Below, piece after piece: positions 6,251 through 6,523 of a stretch of 6,523 nt of DNA (positions are counted from its first letter, which is position 1; each line of letters opens with the position of its first letter). The notes under the pieces are model-generated. The model was not told where the DNA came from. It saw nothing but the letters and a program-made list of their open reading frames with translations, and made no database searches. The position numbers and the translations under genes are program-made. The DNA is from Brevundimonas sp. GTDB taxonomy: Bacteria; Pseudomonadota; Alphaproteobacteria; Caulobacterales; Caulobacteraceae. The stretch spans positions 1 through 6,523 of the forward strand of contig JAAXIW010000276.1 in assembly GCA_012270135.1 (NCBI GenBank), written 5' to 3'.

Positions 6251-6296
6251 TGGCCGTCTCCGCAGAGCCCGCTCGTTTTCACGGTCGGAGGGACCA
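6251..6296 (+). promoter_or_regulatory. Possible structure masking the rpoH ribosome binding site
   Basis: TGGCCGTCTCCG (6251-6262) can pair with CGGAGGGACCA (6286-6296). That gives ten Watson-Crick pairs (6251-6253 with 6294-6296, 6254-6255 with 6291-6292, 6258-6262 with 6286-6290), with G6256/U6257 and A6293 bulged. The whole GGAGGG ribosome site (6287-6292) is covered. A competing small hairpin, GGTC (6283-6286) with GACC (6292-6295), would instead expose GGAGG in its loop. A role as RNA thermometer is an inference. Confidence 0.3.
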
Positions 6297-6297
6297 G

Positions 6298-6523
6298 ATG
6301 GCTGTAGCTAGATCGCTCGCGGTGATGTCGCCTGAACAGGGACTGTCGCGATACCTGACTGAAATCCGCAAATTTCCGATGCTGGCGAAGGACGAGGAGT
6401 TCATGCTCGCCAAGCGCTGGACCGAACACCAGGATCCCGAGGCCGCACACCGCCTCGTCACCTCGCACCTGCGCCTCGTGGCCAAGATCGCCATGGGCTA
6501 TCGCGGCTATGGCCTGCCGATCG
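6298..6523 (+). CDS. rpoH: Heat-shock sigma factor RpoH (sigma-32), N-terminal part
   Basis: Alternative sigma factor that directs RNA polymerase to heat-shock promoters (chaperones, proteases). Only 75 codons plus one base are in the window; the frame is open at the right edge. The visible residues MAVARSLAVMSPEQGLSRYL, then EIRKFPMLAKDEE, then LVTSHLRLVAKIAMGYRGYGLPI align with the start of E. coli RpoH (DSYI..A..WPMLSADEE and SHLRFVVHIARNYAGYGLP), covering sigma region 1.2 and the beginning of region 2. The SHLR.V..IA.GY.GYGLP block separates it from RpoD, which has its own distinct 2.1 sequence. ATG 6298 follows a strong ribosome site GGAGGG (6287-6292) with a 5-base spacer. The 73-bp gap to the GNAT stop contains no other gene. 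Promoters probably lie within the GNAT 3' end. Confidence 0.95.
   Translation, partial: MAVARSLAVMSPEQGLSRYLTEIRKFPMLAKDEEFMLAKRWTEHQDPEAAHRLVTSHLRLVAKIAMGYRGYGLPI

Noticed and set aside
6214..6468. Minus-strand frame antisense to the rpoH start
   Set aside because: The plus strand clearly encodes RpoH; the minus-strand product shows no family features.

Overview
The window is chromosomal housekeeping DNA from a GC-rich alphaproteobacterium. The best guess is the order Caulobacterales (Caulobacter or Brevundimonas type). This rests on the animal-type class I aldolase close to pgk, the DUF2799 lipoprotein, a Caulobacter-style GCTANAWC -10 element, and the general look of the proteins. I see no mobile element, tRNA, rRNA, CRISPR array or phage gene. 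The species is an inference.

Layout, left to right: (1) 1-609, the C-terminal half of phosphoglycerate kinase (pgk), cut by the window edge. (2) 701-2800, a 699-residue multi-pass membrane protein of unknown function. It has a predicted cytoplasmic middle, an Ala/Glu-rich linker and a C-terminal domain resembling DUF3828 (NTF2-like) predicted to be periplasmic. (3) 2801-2961, an intergenic region with a strong inverted repeat and a candidate promoter, leading to (4) 2962-3987, class I fructose-bisphosphate aldolase. (5) 3992-4627 on the minus strand, a DUF2799 lipoprotein whose stop codon is 4 bp from the aldolase stop (convergent). (6) A 127-bp divergent promoter region. (7) 4755-5753, the 23S rRNA pseudouridine synthase RluD, read from a GTG start. 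(8) 5781-6224, a small GNAT acetyltransferase with an unusual C-terminal extension. (9) 6298 to the end, the N-terminus of the heat-shock sigma factor RpoH (sigma-32), cut by the right edge.

The left half is a glycolysis/gluconeogenesis locus: pgk and fba flank an uncharacterised membrane protein, but fba appears to have its own promoter. The right half pairs ribosome maturation (rluD) with heat-shock regulation (rpoH). The GNAT gene probably shares the rluD transcript, and its 3' end overlaps the likely rpoH promoter region.

I find no clear new multi-gene system. The points most worth a second look are the 699-residue membrane protein, the GNAT extension lying over the rpoH promoters, a possible Shine-Dalgarno-masking structure before rpoH, and a GANTC methylation site inside the predicted rluD promoter. 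All domain names come from reading motifs by eye; no database search was done.
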